Shown here: piece after piece, positions 48,808 to 57,403 of the stretch
How the letters are laid out: every line of letters starts with the position of its first letter
Numbering within the stretch: position 1 is the stretch's first letter
From: Myxococcales bacterium
Lineage (GTDB): Bacteria; Myxococcota_A; Polyangia; Nannocystales; Nannocystaceae
Assembly: GCA_020633315.1 (NCBI GenBank)
Contig: JACKDV010000001.1
Location: forward strand, 62,001 to 126,000
Direction: 5' to 3'
DNA length: 64,000 nucleotides
Notes under the pieces: generated by a model
What the model was told of the DNA's origin: nothing
The model's input: only the letters and a program-made list of their open reading frames with translations
Database searches by the model: none
Translations under genes and position numbers: made by a program

Positions 48808-50541
48808 CTATCCCTGCGCCGCAGCGCGAGCCAGCGGGTTGTCCACGTCGATGTAGGCGTAGTCGCTGCTGCGATCGTCGATGCGCATCGTGAGCAGCGC
48901 CTTGGCCCGGACCCGCGGAGCGAGGAGGGCTCGACGGTCGCCCTCGCAAGCATTGCGCAGCCCGGGCTCCTCGGCCCAGCGCTCGAGCTGCGTGTCGATG
49001 CTGCGCCGGACCAGCGCCCAGCCCTCCGCCGAGGGCAGGCCGAGGATGGCCTCCACCCAGCCGAGCAGGGTGTGGAGGTGGGCATGCAGCAGCGTGTGCG
49101 AGACCTTGGTGCGCAGCTCCTCGAGGTCGTCGGTCTCGATGAACGAGTCGGGGTGGAGGGAGGGCGCATGGCCGGCGGCGCGGAGCCGCGGGCGATGCAG
49201 CCGGATCCCGCCGAGGTCGCGGATCACGAAGCCCTCGGGGCGCCCGTCGCGAGCGAGCACCAAGGTGTTCTGCAGGTGGGCCTCGAGCGCCACGCCGTGG
49301 ACCGCGAAGCGCAGGACGGGCGGCACCAGGGCCTCCACGTAGCGCTCGAGCATCGCCGCCGCGCGCTGGCGCGGCGAGCCCTCGAAGCCCTCGGCCAGGC
49401 GCTCCACTCCGCTGCGGCCGTCGAGGGGGGCGGGCCGACCCAAGCCGGCACACACCCACGCGGGTCGACCGTCGGTGCCGAGGAAGTCCCGACCGTCGCG
49501 CACGATGATCCCCAGCTCGCGTGCCCGCGGTCCCACCCGCTCCTGCTGCAGCCCGCCGGTCATGGTCTCGGGCACCACCCGCAGCCGGGCGCACACCGGA
49601 TCGCGGCGCTGGATCTCGGCCAGCAGCGCGCTCACGCGGGGGCCGTTGAGCACGCTCATCGGCGAGACCACCCGGCGCGCGCTGGTGGTGTGCACGTCGA
49701 GCGCCAGCTTGAGGTGCAGCGGTCCGAGCAGGGGGGGCTCGGTCACCACGGTGCGCATGCTCAGCAGCGAGCGCGCCTGGTCTCGCCACGGCGCGGGGCG
49801 AAGCGCGGTGCCCCAGCGATCGGAGAATGCCCGGGCCAGCCGCGGGAGCTGCCGCCCGTGCACGGGCAGGCGCACCGATCCCGAGGGCGCGCGACCCAGC
49901 CAGGGCTCCAGGTGCTCGGTGAGCTGCGGGGTCGCCTGGACCAGCTCGGCATCGACGTCGATCGCTCGCAGCGGGGTGCGGGCCAGCAGCTCGGGCGCGA
50001 GCTGGGCGTGCTCGGCCAGCCCGAGCCCCAGCCGCGTCTTGGTCATGGGATGCCAGGGGTGCCCCTCGGTCACCCAGTGCTCGGAATCGAGGGCGCGCGG
50101 ATCGTCGGGGTGCTCGGCGGCCCACGCCGGTCGCAGCCACTCCGCGAGCACAGCCAGCCCGAGGTTGAACGCGGAGTCGGCCAGCTCCGCGGCCACGCGC
50201 TCGCGGACGGCCGGCGGCTGGTCGCGGCCGAGCTGCTGCCACAGCACCGCAGGGTCCTCGAGCCAGGGATGCCGCGGTCCCCCAAGCTCGGGCTCGTGCA
50301 GCTCGAGCTCACCGACGCGGGCCAGCGGCAGCTCGGGCCCGTCGTCGAGCACCAGGGCGTCGCCCCGGCGGCTGCCTGCGGTCAGACCCTCGCGCACGGC
50401 TCCCAGCGCGAGCCGAGCCGCGATCGTCCGCTGCGCTCGCTGCCACGCCAGCGGAAGGTCGGGCATGGGCGCGCCCGGGCGCAGGCGGGTGACCAGCACC
50501 CCGGCCCAGCGAAGGAAGGTGGAGACGTCGCGGGCGATCAA
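48808..50541 (-). CDS. IucA/IucC-family NRPS-independent siderophore synthetase
   Basis: Adenylates a carboxylate (usually citrate or a citrate half-amide) and joins it to an amine or alcohol, cytosolic. 577 residues, usual size. Motifs: TEGHPWHPMTKTRLGLGL (about 156-173, the HPxHP-xxK-R nucleotide site), LPVHGRQLPRL, ARSLLSMRTVV, PLHLKLALDVHTTSARRVVS, SVLNGPRVSALLAEI, HGVALEAHLQNTLVL and the C-terminal FhuF-like reductase-fold start VIRDLGGIRLH. The start TTG 50541 overlaps the previous stop as TTGA; the sequence after it already fits the family start. No hydroxylase, acetyltransferase or exporter is adjacent, so the siderophore is probably built from a polyamine or other ready amine, perhaps from the aminopropyltransferase encoded 4.5 kb away. 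Confidence 0.92.
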   Translation of the reverse strand: MIARDVSTFLRWAGVLVTRLRPGAPMPDLPLAWQRAQRTIAARLALGAVREGLTAGSRRGDALVLDDGPELPLARVGELELHEPELGGPRHPWLEDPAVLWQQLGRDQPPAVRERVAAELADSAFNLGLAVLAEWLRPAWAAEHPDDPRALDSEHWVTEGHPWHPMTKTRLGLGLAEHAQLAPELLARTPLRAIDVDAELVQATPQLTEHLEPWLGRAPSGSVRLPVHGRQLPRLARAFSDRWGTALRPAPWRDQARSLLSMRTVVTEPPLLGPLHLKLALDVHTTSARRVVSPMSVLNGPRVSALLAEIQRRDPVCARLRVVPETMTGGLQQERVGPRARELGIIVRDGRDFLGTDGRPAWVCAGLGRPAPLDGRSGVERLAEGFEGSPRQRAAAMLERYVEALVPPVLRFAVHGVALEAHLQNTLVLARDGRPEGFVIRDLGGIRLHRPRLRAAGHAPSLHPDSFIETDDLEELRTKVSHTLLHAHLHTLLGWVEAILGLPSAEGWALVRRSIDTQLERWAEEPGLRNACEGDRRALLAPRVRAKALLTMRIDDRSSDYAYIDVDNPLARAAAQG

Positions 50542-50933
50542 CCGGCCACGAGATCGAACGCCATGAGGCAGCGGTCCGCGGCCTCACCCAGCGTGTAGTA
50601 GGGGCGGACCTGGAGCTGCTGGTGATCGCGGAGCGCATCGACGAGGACGCCGACCTGGGCCTCGGTGAGCTTCTGCGCGGGGCAGCTCGACCCGCCCCAG
50701 TAGTAGGTCTCGGGATCGCCGAGCGGGGGCTTGGTGCGGACGAAGCCGTGGTAGCTCGCATGGTCGCGGCTGCCCGGCGTGACGATGCGGATGCCGATCA
50801 CACGGCCCAGCGAGCCGGCCTTCTGGTCGATGACGGGGTCGGAGGCCGCGGTGGCCACGGAGCCGACCAGGACCAGGCTGGACGCGGCCAGCCATGCGAG
50901 GACCTTGGGGCGAAACGTCATGCGGGTGCTCAT
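50538..50933 (-). CDS. Small exported protein preceding the siderophore synthetase
   Basis: 131 residues with a clear signal peptide (MSTRMTFRPKVLAWLAASSL, cut likely after ATA near 29). The mature part has two cysteines (SSCPAQKL, DRCLMAFDL), a conserved-looking core GFVRTKPPLGDPETYYWGGS and a C-terminal helix. No family recognised; likely a periplasmic protein. Its stop is shared with the TTG start of the siderophore synthetase, which makes the two translationally coupled and suggests a periplasmic helper in siderophore handling. Confidence 0.78.
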   Translation of the reverse strand: MSTRMTFRPKVLAWLAASSLVLVGSVATAASDPVIDQKAGSLGRVIGIRIVTPGSRDHASYHGFVRTKPPLGDPETYYWGGSSCPAQKLTEAQVGVLVDALRDHQQLQVRPYYTLGEAADRCLMAFDLVAG

Positions 50934-51052
50934 CGGGGGCGGTCGGACCGAGGAGAGCTTGGCCGATCGAGGGCAGCGTGTGATGCGCAGTCAGGCCCTT
51001 TCGTGGGCTTTTTGGGCGGGACCGGGGCGGTTGCTAGCCTGATCTCCGACTC

Positions 51053-51919
51053 ATGAGAGCCAGGCGCACCATGGCCCCGCTGTTGTTCGTGCTCGCCGCC
51101 GGCTGTGCGCATCGCGCAGCCACGCCCGAGACGACGGCGGTCCCCGCAGAGGACCCGATGATGCAGCTTCGGCGCGACAATGCGGCGCTGCGTCGACGCG
51201 TGCAGATGCTCGAGGACCGCGTGCTCTACCTCGAGCAGCGCGGGGGAGGGGGCTCGGTCGCTGGCGGCATGCCCGCCGCTGGCGGTACGGTCGCCGGGGC
51301 CCACACCCTGCCGGATGGCCGTGCGCTGCCGGTGGTACGTCTCGCCCCACGGGACTCGGTGGCCGCGCCGCCGCCCCCGCAGGATCCGCCGCCCGATGGC
51401 CCGGAGCTCGAGGACGAGGATCCGCTGGCCGAGCCCGGGCTGGCGGCCCAGAGCTACCGCCTGGTGGGCTCGCGGCTGGTCGATCTCACCCGCAGCAACG
51501 CACCCACCGAGCCGGATCGACCCGATCGCTCGGCCAAGGGGCAGCCCATCATCGACGAGTACGAGGCGGCGATGGCCGTGTACAAGTCGGGCCAGGTCGA
51601 GCGGGCCGAGGCCGCCTTCGAGGACTTCGCTCGCCGCCACCCGCGGCACGACTACGCCGACAACGCGCTCTACTGGAAGGGCGAGGCCGCCTACGACCAG
51701 GCTCACTATGCCGATGCCCTGGCTGCGTTCACCGAGGTGGTGGAGCGCTACGGCGGCGGAAACAAGGCTCCCGACGCCCTGCTGAAGATCGGCCTGTGCT
51801 ATCGGCAGCTCGGCGACGAGCCCAACGCCCGCGACGTGCTCGGCGAGCTCATCGCGGCCTATCCGGGCGAGCGCGCAAGCGACATCGCTCGTGTCAAGCT
51901 GGCAGAGCTGGAGTCCTGA
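51053..51919 (+). CDS. cpoB: CpoB/YbgF-like envelope coordinator
   Basis: Tol-Pal-associated protein. 288 residues: lipobox LAAGC, C18 (the E. coli protein is periplasmic, so lipidation is a variation), a trimeric coiled-coil segment MMQLRRDNAALRRRVQMLED (about 36-62), a Pro/Gly/Ala linker (65-150), and C-terminal TPRs (about 165-285: YEAAMAVYKSGQVERAEAAF, HDYADNALYWKGEAAYDQAH, YADALAAFTEVVERYGGGNK, KIGLCYRQLGDEPNARDVLG), the typical YbgF order. No tol or pal gene is in the window. It is followed 5 bases later by the LysM protein, so the two are an operon concerned with the cell wall during division. Confidence 0.88.
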   Translation: MRARRTMAPLLFVLAAGCAHRAATPETTAVPAEDPMMQLRRDNAALRRRVQMLEDRVLYLEQRGGGGSVAGGMPAAGGTVAGAHTLPDGRALPVVRLAPRDSVAAPPPPQDPPPDGPELEDEDPLAEPGLAAQSYRLVGSRLVDLTRSNAPTEPDRPDRSAKGQPIIDEYEAAMAVYKSGQVERAEAAFEDFARRHPRHDYADNALYWKGEAAYDQAHYADALAAFTEVVERYGGGNKAPDALLKIGLCYRQLGDEPNARDVLGELIAAYPGERASDIARVKLAELES

Positions 51920-51924
51920 TCACC

Positions 51925-53352
51925 ATGCGCCGTTCCGCCGTCGTCGTCGCCGTCGTCGTGCCCCTGGCCGGGGGCCTGGCGCATGCCCAGCCCGTCTCGG
52001 ACGAGCCCAGCCGCGCGCCGGCGCTCGACGCCGCGTTCGGCACCCCGCCGCCGCAGAGCCCCGAGCTCCAGGGCACCGTCGACCCGGGCTACACCGAGCG
52101 CCGCAGCGATCGGACCCCCGATCAGGTCTATGGCTCGAGCGCGATCACGGTGGGGCCCAACGGCGAGGTGATCTCGGGCCTGCAGATCACCGATCCCAAC
52201 GTGCTGCAGGAGTACGGCCCGTACCCGGATGCGCCCGAGTTCCACATCGTGCAGAACGGCGACACGCTGTGGGACATCTCGGAGCTGTACCTGGCCGATC
52301 CCTACCTGTGGCCGAAGCTGTGGTCGTGGAACGACCACGTGACCAACGCCCACTGGATCTTCCCCGGCGATCGGATCCGCCTCTACGACCCCTTCGAGCC
52401 GCGCGGCACCAACGTCGCGGACGAGCCCCGCCTGCGCTTCTCCAAGACCCGGGTGCCCAAGCGCGTGCAGGAAGACCCGGTGCTGCTCACCCAGACCGCC
52501 TTCGTCGACGCCGCGCAGTTCGACAGCGCCATGACCATCACCGGCGGGGCCCAGGCCAAGGTGATGATGGCCACCCTCGACACGGTCTACATGGACTACG
52601 ACAAGGCCAACCCGCCGGTCTCCGGCGAGCGCCTGGTGGTCTACGCCCCGCAGGAGAAGGTCTACGACGTCGACGGCAAGAACGTGCTCGGCTACGTGGT
52701 CGAGATCATGGGCGACGTGGAGGTCGAGACCATCGCCCGCGAGGCGGTGGAGGGCACCGTGGCCACCGCGGTCAACCCCATCGAGCGCGGCTACAAGGTC
52801 GGCCCGCTCAAGCGACGCTTCCGCCGGCTCGACCCCGTGCCCGCCGACCAGGCCGCTTCCGGTCTGGTCGTGGCCACCCTCACCGGCACCGGCCCCATCC
52901 CCATCAAGGGCTCCCGCCGCTCCCGGCGGCTGCGCGGCAAGGGCGAGAACGACGTGCTCGCGGGTGACGAGCAGTTCGTGGTGGTGAGCCTCGGTGAGGC
53001 CGACGGCGTGGAGGAGGGCAACGTGCTCGAGGTGGTCCGCAAGGGCGACGAGTACACCAAGAAGCGCGTCTTCAAGATCCCCTACGAGGACGGCTGGCCG
53101 CGGCGGGTGACGGCCGCGCTCATCGTGGTGCAGGTGCTGCCCAAGACCAGCCTCGCCATGACGATCTACTCGAGCCGCGAGCTCGAGCGAGGCGACCACG
53201 TGGAGCTGCGCGGCCCGGGTCTCGATCACTCCACGCAGGCCGAGCCCGAGCGCGACAACGTGCGCGACCCCTCCACCATCGACGCCGAGGGCAACGTGGA
53301 GCGGGGCGACGGCGAGGCCAAGGCCTCGGGCGGGTTCAAGATCGGCAATTGA
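51925..53352 (+). CDS. LysM-domain exported protein
   Basis: 475 residues with a signal peptide (MRRSAVVVAVVVPLAGGLAHA). A LysM domain at about 105-153 (FHIVQNGDTLWDISELYLAD, PYLWPKLWSWNDHVTNAHWI, FPGDRIRLYDP) is preceded by the phrase DPNVLQEYGPYPDAP and followed by a long beta-rich region (about 170-420) containing AKVMMATLDTVYMDYDKANP and ADGVEEGNVLEVVRKGDEYT. Such proteins with the WPKLW-W-N-P/H-I-PG signature bind peptidoglycan and are common in myxobacteria. The C-terminus is acidic and disordered. It starts 5 bases after the CpoB-like gene. Confidence 0.88.
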   Translation: MRRSAVVVAVVVPLAGGLAHAQPVSDEPSRAPALDAAFGTPPPQSPELQGTVDPGYTERRSDRTPDQVYGSSAITVGPNGEVISGLQITDPNVLQEYGPYPDAPEFHIVQNGDTLWDISELYLADPYLWPKLWSWNDHVTNAHWIFPGDRIRLYDPFEPRGTNVADEPRLRFSKTRVPKRVQEDPVLLTQTAFVDAAQFDSAMTITGGAQAKVMMATLDTVYMDYDKANPPVSGERLVVYAPQEKVYDVDGKNVLGYVVEIMGDVEVETIAREAVEGTVATAVNPIERGYKVGPLKRRFRRLDPVPADQAASGLVVATLTGTGPIPIKGSRRSRRLRGKGENDVLAGDEQFVVVSLGEADGVEEGNVLEVVRKGDEYTKKRVFKIPYEDGWPRRVTAALIVVQVLPKTSLAMTIYSSRELERGDHVELRGPGLDHSTQAEPERDNVRDPSTIDAEGNVERGDGEAKASGGFKIGN

Positions 53353-53497
53353 GCCCGCGCTCGCGGAGGCTCCTGGTGCAGGAAGGGCCGCGGCCCGTGC
53401 GCGGGACGACCGGCCGCCGCTGACGGGGCGCCACCGCGGCGACGGTCGGCGGGGCGCGGGGTGGAGGCGGTCGTCGGACGTGCTACTCCGGGCCTCG

Positions 53498-54922
53498 ATG
53501 GAGCGCACCCTGACGAGGATCGGCGGCGAGCGACGCGACGGTGATCGCGTCGAGGTGATCCGCAACCCCTTCGACGACGAGCCCGTGGGCGAGGTGGTGC
53601 TGGGCTCGGCCACCGACATGGACGACGCGATCGCAGCGGCGGCGGAGGGCTTCGACGAGGCCCGGCGGCTGCCCACGCACCTGCGAGCGGGGATCGCCGA
53701 GGCGGTCTCGCGCTCGATCGGCGAGCACGCCGATGCGCTGGCCCGGCTGATGGCGCGCGAGAGCGGCAAGCCGATCCGCTGGTGTCGCAGCGAGGTGGCG
53801 CGGGCCACCGTGACCTTCGGGCTCGCGGCGGCCGAGGCTCGCACCGCCGAGGGCCGGGTGATGCCGCTCGACCTCCAGCCCGGCGGCGAGGGGCGGCTGT
53901 GCGTGGTGCAGCGGGTGCCCCGGGGCCCGGTGGCCGCGATCTCGCCGTTCAACTTCCCCCTCAACCTCATCGCACACAAGCTCGCGCCCGCGGTGGCGGT
54001 GGGGACCACCAGCGTGCTCAAGCCCCCGCCGCAGTGTCCCCTCACCGGCTTTCGCCTGGCCGAGCTGCTGGAGGAGGCGGGCCTGCCCCAGCGGATGCTG
54101 AGCGTGATCCACTGCGAGCCCGCGGTGGCCCAGCGCATGGTGGAGGATGATCGCATGGCGGTGCTCTCCTTCACCGGATCGGATCGCGTGGGCTGGCGGC
54201 TCAAGTCGCTCGCGGGCAAGAAGCAGGTGATGCTCGAGCTCGGCGGCAACGCGCCCTGTGTGATCGATCGCGGCGTGGATCTCGACGCGGTCATGCCCCG
54301 CCTGCTGGTGGGCGCGTGGGCCAACGCGGGGCAGGTGTGCATCAAGGTGCAGCGGGTGCTCGTGCACGCGGCCGAGCTCGAGGCCTTCGTGGCGCGCTTC
54401 GTGGCCGAGACCGAGCGGCTGGCGGTGGGCGACCCGCTCGACGAGGAGACCTGGGTGGGCCCGGTGATCGATCGCGCGGCGGCCGAGCGGGTGTGTGCCT
54501 GGGTGGAGGAGGCCGCGGCGGCCGGCGCCCGCGTGCGCTGCGGCGGCGGACGCAAGGGCGCGGTGGTCCAGCCCACCATCCTCACCCACGTGGTCGCCGA
54601 CGCCCGCGTGTGCAAGGACGAGGTCTTCGGCCCGGTCACCGTGGTGGAGGCCTACGAGGACTTCGAGGGCGCGCTCGCGGCCTGCAACGCCGGTCGCTAC
54701 GGCCTGCAGGCGGGGGTGTTCACCGCCGACCTCGGCCGGGCCCTGCGGGCCTTCGAGGTGCTCGAGTACGGCGGGGTGATGATCAACGACGTGCCCACCT
54801 TCCGCGTGGACAACTTCCCCTACGGCGGCACCAAGGACTCGGGCTTCGGTCGCGAGGGCGTGCGCTTCGCGATGGACGAGCTGACCGAGCCCAAGGTGCT
54901 GGTCGCCCGCGGGCTGGGGTAG
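53498..54922 (+). CDS. Aldehyde dehydrogenase family protein
   Basis: NAD(P)-dependent oxidation of an aldehyde to the acid. 474 residues from ATG 53498. NFPLNLIAHKLAPAVAVGTT (about 152-171) carries the catalytic-site Asn; ELGGNAPCV holds the general base E247; NAGQVCIKVQR holds the nucleophile C281; EVFGPVTVVEAYEDFEGALA and FPYGGTKDSGFGREGVRFAM complete the family pattern. All catalytic residues are present. The nearest style is the succinate-semialdehyde or phosphonoacetaldehyde/lactaldehyde group, but the substrate cannot be told. It stands alone; the 145-base region before it holds a 12-base palindrome (53385-53396) and no obvious promoter. Confidence 0.93.
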   Translation: MERTLTRIGGERRDGDRVEVIRNPFDDEPVGEVVLGSATDMDDAIAAAAEGFDEARRLPTHLRAGIAEAVSRSIGEHADALARLMARESGKPIRWCRSEVARATVTFGLAAAEARTAEGRVMPLDLQPGGEGRLCVVQRVPRGPVAAISPFNFPLNLIAHKLAPAVAVGTTSVLKPPPQCPLTGFRLAELLEEAGLPQRMLSVIHCEPAVAQRMVEDDRMAVLSFTGSDRVGWRLKSLAGKKQVMLELGGNAPCVIDRGVDLDAVMPRLLVGAWANAGQVCIKVQRVLVHAAELEAFVARFVAETERLAVGDPLDEETWVGPVIDRAAAERVCAWVEEAAAAGARVRCGGGRKGAVVQPTILTHVVADARVCKDEVFGPVTVVEAYEDFEGALAACNAGRYGLQAGVFTADLGRALRAFEVLEYGGVMINDVPTFRVDNFPYGGTKDSGFGREGVRFAMDELTEPKVLVARGLG

Positions 54923-54930
54923 GGCACCGG

Positions 54931-56457
54931 CTACGGCTTGCGGTCGCGATCCAGGCTCCAGGCCCCGGCGTCGGCCGGCCCCGCGTAGGCGCCCCGGATC
55001 CCCGCGTCGCGCGGGCGGCCGTCGAAGTCGCGATCCCACCACATGAAGGCCTCGAGCCCGCTGGTGTCCCAGCCGTCGGCGAGCTGGCCCGGCTGGGGGT
55101 GCAGGTCGAGGCCCCCGCCGAGCACCCCGGTGGGGGCGGCGAGCACCGCGGTCGCGTCGGCGAAGGTGCCGGTGTGGTCGTCGATCTGCTCGCCCCCCGT
55201 GAGCGCCGGATCGCCGAACGCCGCGTTGCCCACGAAGCGCTGCGCGAAGCCGGGGTCGCCCCCGGTGATCCGGGCCGCGGCCCCCGTGGTGACGAAGGTG
55301 TTGAGGAACACCTCGATGCGCCGCGGCACGTCGTTGTGGGGTTGCACCACCAGCCCGGGCCCCGAGCCGTTGACGAAGACGTTGCCGTGGATCGCCACGT
55401 TGCCCTCGGCCTGCATCAGCGCCTCGGTGGGGTTCTCGTGGAAGAAGTTGCCGTACACCTCGTAGAGGTCATCCACTCCCGGCCCCGAGGTGGGCCAGTG
55501 CCCGAGCAGCAGGTTGGGCCGGGCCTCGGCCACGCTGCCGTTGGCCAGCTTGGAGAACACGTTGTGGCGGATGATGGTGGTGTCGTGCTCGGAGAGCCCG
55601 GCCAGGTCGGGGCGCGGGTTCTGCTGCTTGATCTGCATGTTGTAGCCGGTGGTGTCGAGCACCACGTTGTGCTCGAGCAGGCCCGCCACGAACGGGGCCG
55701 AGCCGTCCGAGTTGCCCAGGTACACGCCCGTGCCGGTGCTCTCGATCCAGTTGTTGCGGATCACCCAGCTCCACGCGGGGCACTTGCTGCTGATCCCCAC
55801 CACCTGCTGGTCGGCGGCGTGATCGTGGATGTACAGGCCCTCGAGCACGATGTGGTGGGCATAGCTGGCGTCGCCCTCGGCCTTGACCGCGTCCCCGAGC
55901 TCGCCGATCCCGTCGAGCTCGAGGTTGCGGATCACCACGTAGCTCGAGTCGCGGATGCTGACGGTGTTGCGCGACGAGCTGCCGGTGAGGACCGCGGGGG
56001 CGCCCGTGGCCGGGCCCTCGATCACGAAGCAGGCGCCGGCCGAGCCGTTCATGCCCGAGATCGGCAGGCCCTGGTCGTAGGTGCCCGCGGCGAGCTGGAG
56101 CACGTCGCCCGGCTGCATGGCGTCGAGCTGGTCGCGGTAGTTGGTGGGATCGGCGACGAGGATCGAGCCGGGAGGGCTGCCGTCGCACTCCTGGAGGTGC
56201 GCCGGGGTGGGCTCCTCGTCGCCGGGCGGCTCGCCCGTGTCATCGGAGCCGGTGCCGTCCGAGCCGTCGGTGTCGTCGGCTGGCCCGGTGGAGGGGCCCT
56301 CGCTGGTGCCGGGGCCCTCGTCGGTGGGGCCGGCCGAGCTGCTCCCCGTCTGCCCGTCTGCGCTGCCGCCGTCGTCCCCACAGCCCAGGGCCATCAGCAG
56401 GGCCACGATCGGGCCCCAGCCGGTGGCCGCGGATGCTCGCGCTCGCTCGATCTGCAT
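54931..56457 (-). CDS. Right-handed parallel beta-helix lipoprotein
   Basis: 508 residues, ATG 56457, lipobox MALGC, C26, and a Gly/Ser/Thr/Asp/Pro linker to about 95. Then the start of a polysaccharide-lyase-like beta-helix: SILVADPTNYRDQLDAMQPG, DVLQLAAGTYDQGLPISGMN and coils with stacked residues such as SYVVIRNLELDGIGELGDAV, HHIVLEGLYIHDHAADQQVV, SWVIRNNWIESTGTGVYLGN and LLEHNVVLDTTGYNMQIKQQ, ending about 480. This fold binds or cleaves polysaccharides; catalytic lyase residues were not identified. Convergent with the aldehyde dehydrogenase (8 bases between stops) and 63 bases from dprA, which faces away. Confidence 0.9.
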   Translation of the reverse strand: MQIERARASAATGWGPIVALLMALGCGDDGGSADGQTGSSSAGPTDEGPGTSEGPSTGPADDTDGSDGTGSDDTGEPPGDEEPTPAHLQECDGSPPGSILVADPTNYRDQLDAMQPGDVLQLAAGTYDQGLPISGMNGSAGACFVIEGPATGAPAVLTGSSSRNTVSIRDSSYVVIRNLELDGIGELGDAVKAEGDASYAHHIVLEGLYIHDHAADQQVVGISSKCPAWSWVIRNNWIESTGTGVYLGNSDGSAPFVAGLLEHNVVLDTTGYNMQIKQQNPRPDLAGLSEHDTTIIRHNVFSKLANGSVAEARPNLLLGHWPTSGPGVDDLYEVYGNFFHENPTEALMQAEGNVAIHGNVFVNGSGPGLVVQPHNDVPRRIEVFLNTFVTTGAAARITGGDPGFAQRFVGNAAFGDPALTGGEQIDDHTGTFADATAVLAAPTGVLGGGLDLHPQPGQLADGWDTSGLEAFMWWDRDFDGRPRDAGIRGAYAGPADAGAWSLDRDRKP

Positions 56458-56520
56458 GGTGCCTCTCCCCGTCTCGCGACCGGACCACCATAGCGCGCAA
56501 CGACTCGGCCCTCGTGGTCG

Positions 56521-57372
56521 ATGAGGAGGACCGTGCATGCGCGATCCGTTCCTCCCGCGGCGCTCGGTCTGTCCGGGCGCCGAGATCTCCACCTGGCCGG
56601 CTCCCTGCCGCCCCCGCCCCGTCTCGCGGTGGTGGGCAGCCGGGCCGCCCACCGGCACCTGCGCGATGCGGTCGAGCCCCTCGTGCACGCGGCGGGGCGG
56701 CGGGGCTGGTCGATCGTCTCGGGCGGGGCGGTGGGCGTCGACGCCGATGCCCACGCGGCCGCGCTGCAGGCCGGGATCCCGCAGCTCGCGATCCTGCCCT
56801 GCGGACCCGATCGCGCCTATCCGCCGCAGCATGTCCCGCTGCTGGAGCACATCGTGCAGTCGGGGAGCGGAGTGCTCTACGCTCATCCGCCCGGCACCGA
56901 GCCCACGCGGGGGATGTTCGCCAGCCGCAACGCGATCGTGGTGGCGCTCGCCGATGCGGTGGTGGTGGTCGAGGCTGCACCGCGCTCGGGCACCATGCTC
57001 ACCGCGACCCTGGCTCGTCGGCGGGGACGCCCGCGCGCGGCGGTCAGCGGCTCGACGGGCGCGGCGGTGCTGCAGGCCGAGGGGGCGCATGCGCTGCCTT
57101 GGGATCCCGAGCAGCCGGCGGCGCTGATGCGGGCCGTCGACGGCTGGCTGCGCGGCATCGAGCGGGGGGAGGTCCCGGCCCCGGCCCCCTCGCGCGTCGC
57201 CTGGCCCGAGCACCTGCAATGGTTGCGCGACGCCATCGATGCCGCGGGCCCGACCGGGCTGCGGGTGGAGGCCCTGCCGTCGCCTCGGGCCGCTCTGGTG
57301 GCGCTCACCGAGGCCGAGGCCCGCGGGCTGGTGGTCGAACCGTCGCCGGGGCGCTTCCTTCGGGCGGGGTGA
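56521..57372 (+). CDS. dprA: DNA-processing protein DprA family
   Basis: DprA/Smf binds incoming single-stranded DNA and loads RecA in natural transformation. 283 residues. The Rossmann-like core is visible: RLAVVGSRAAHRHLRDAVEP (about 35-54), WSIVSGGAVGVDADAHAAAL (SGGA-GIDxxAHxxAL pattern), AILPCGPDRAYPPQHVPLLE, FASRNAIVVALADAVVVVEA (NRxIa--s motif) and RSGTMLTATLARRRGRPRAA. The C-terminal 80 residues hold the winged-helix-like part. The N-terminal helical (SAM) domain of many DprA proteins is missing, which also occurs in shorter bacterial versions. Weak start choice: the ATG at 56521 is the first in frame. Confidence 0.87.
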   Translation: MRRTVHARSVPPAALGLSGRRDLHLAGSLPPPPRLAVVGSRAAHRHLRDAVEPLVHAAGRRGWSIVSGGAVGVDADAHAAALQAGIPQLAILPCGPDRAYPPQHVPLLEHIVQSGSGVLYAHPPGTEPTRGMFASRNAIVVALADAVVVVEAAPRSGTMLTATLARRRGRPRAAVSGSTGAAVLQAEGAHALPWDPEQPAALMRAVDGWLRGIERGEVPAPAPSRVAWPEHLQWLRDAIDAAGPTGLRVEALPSPRAALVALTEAEARGLVVEPSPGRFLRAG

Positions 57373-57403
57373 TCGCGAGGGCAGGGGCTGCTACACAGGG
57401 AAG

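Noticed and set aside
50993..51013. Short hairpin GCCC/GGGC followed by TTTTT in the divergent region before cpoB.
   Set aside because: A 4-base core stem is too weak and it lies in a promoter region rather than after a gene.
53385..53396. Palindrome GGGCCGCGGCCC after the LysM gene.
   Set aside because: No loop and no U-tract; such palindromes are expected often in DNA of this composition.
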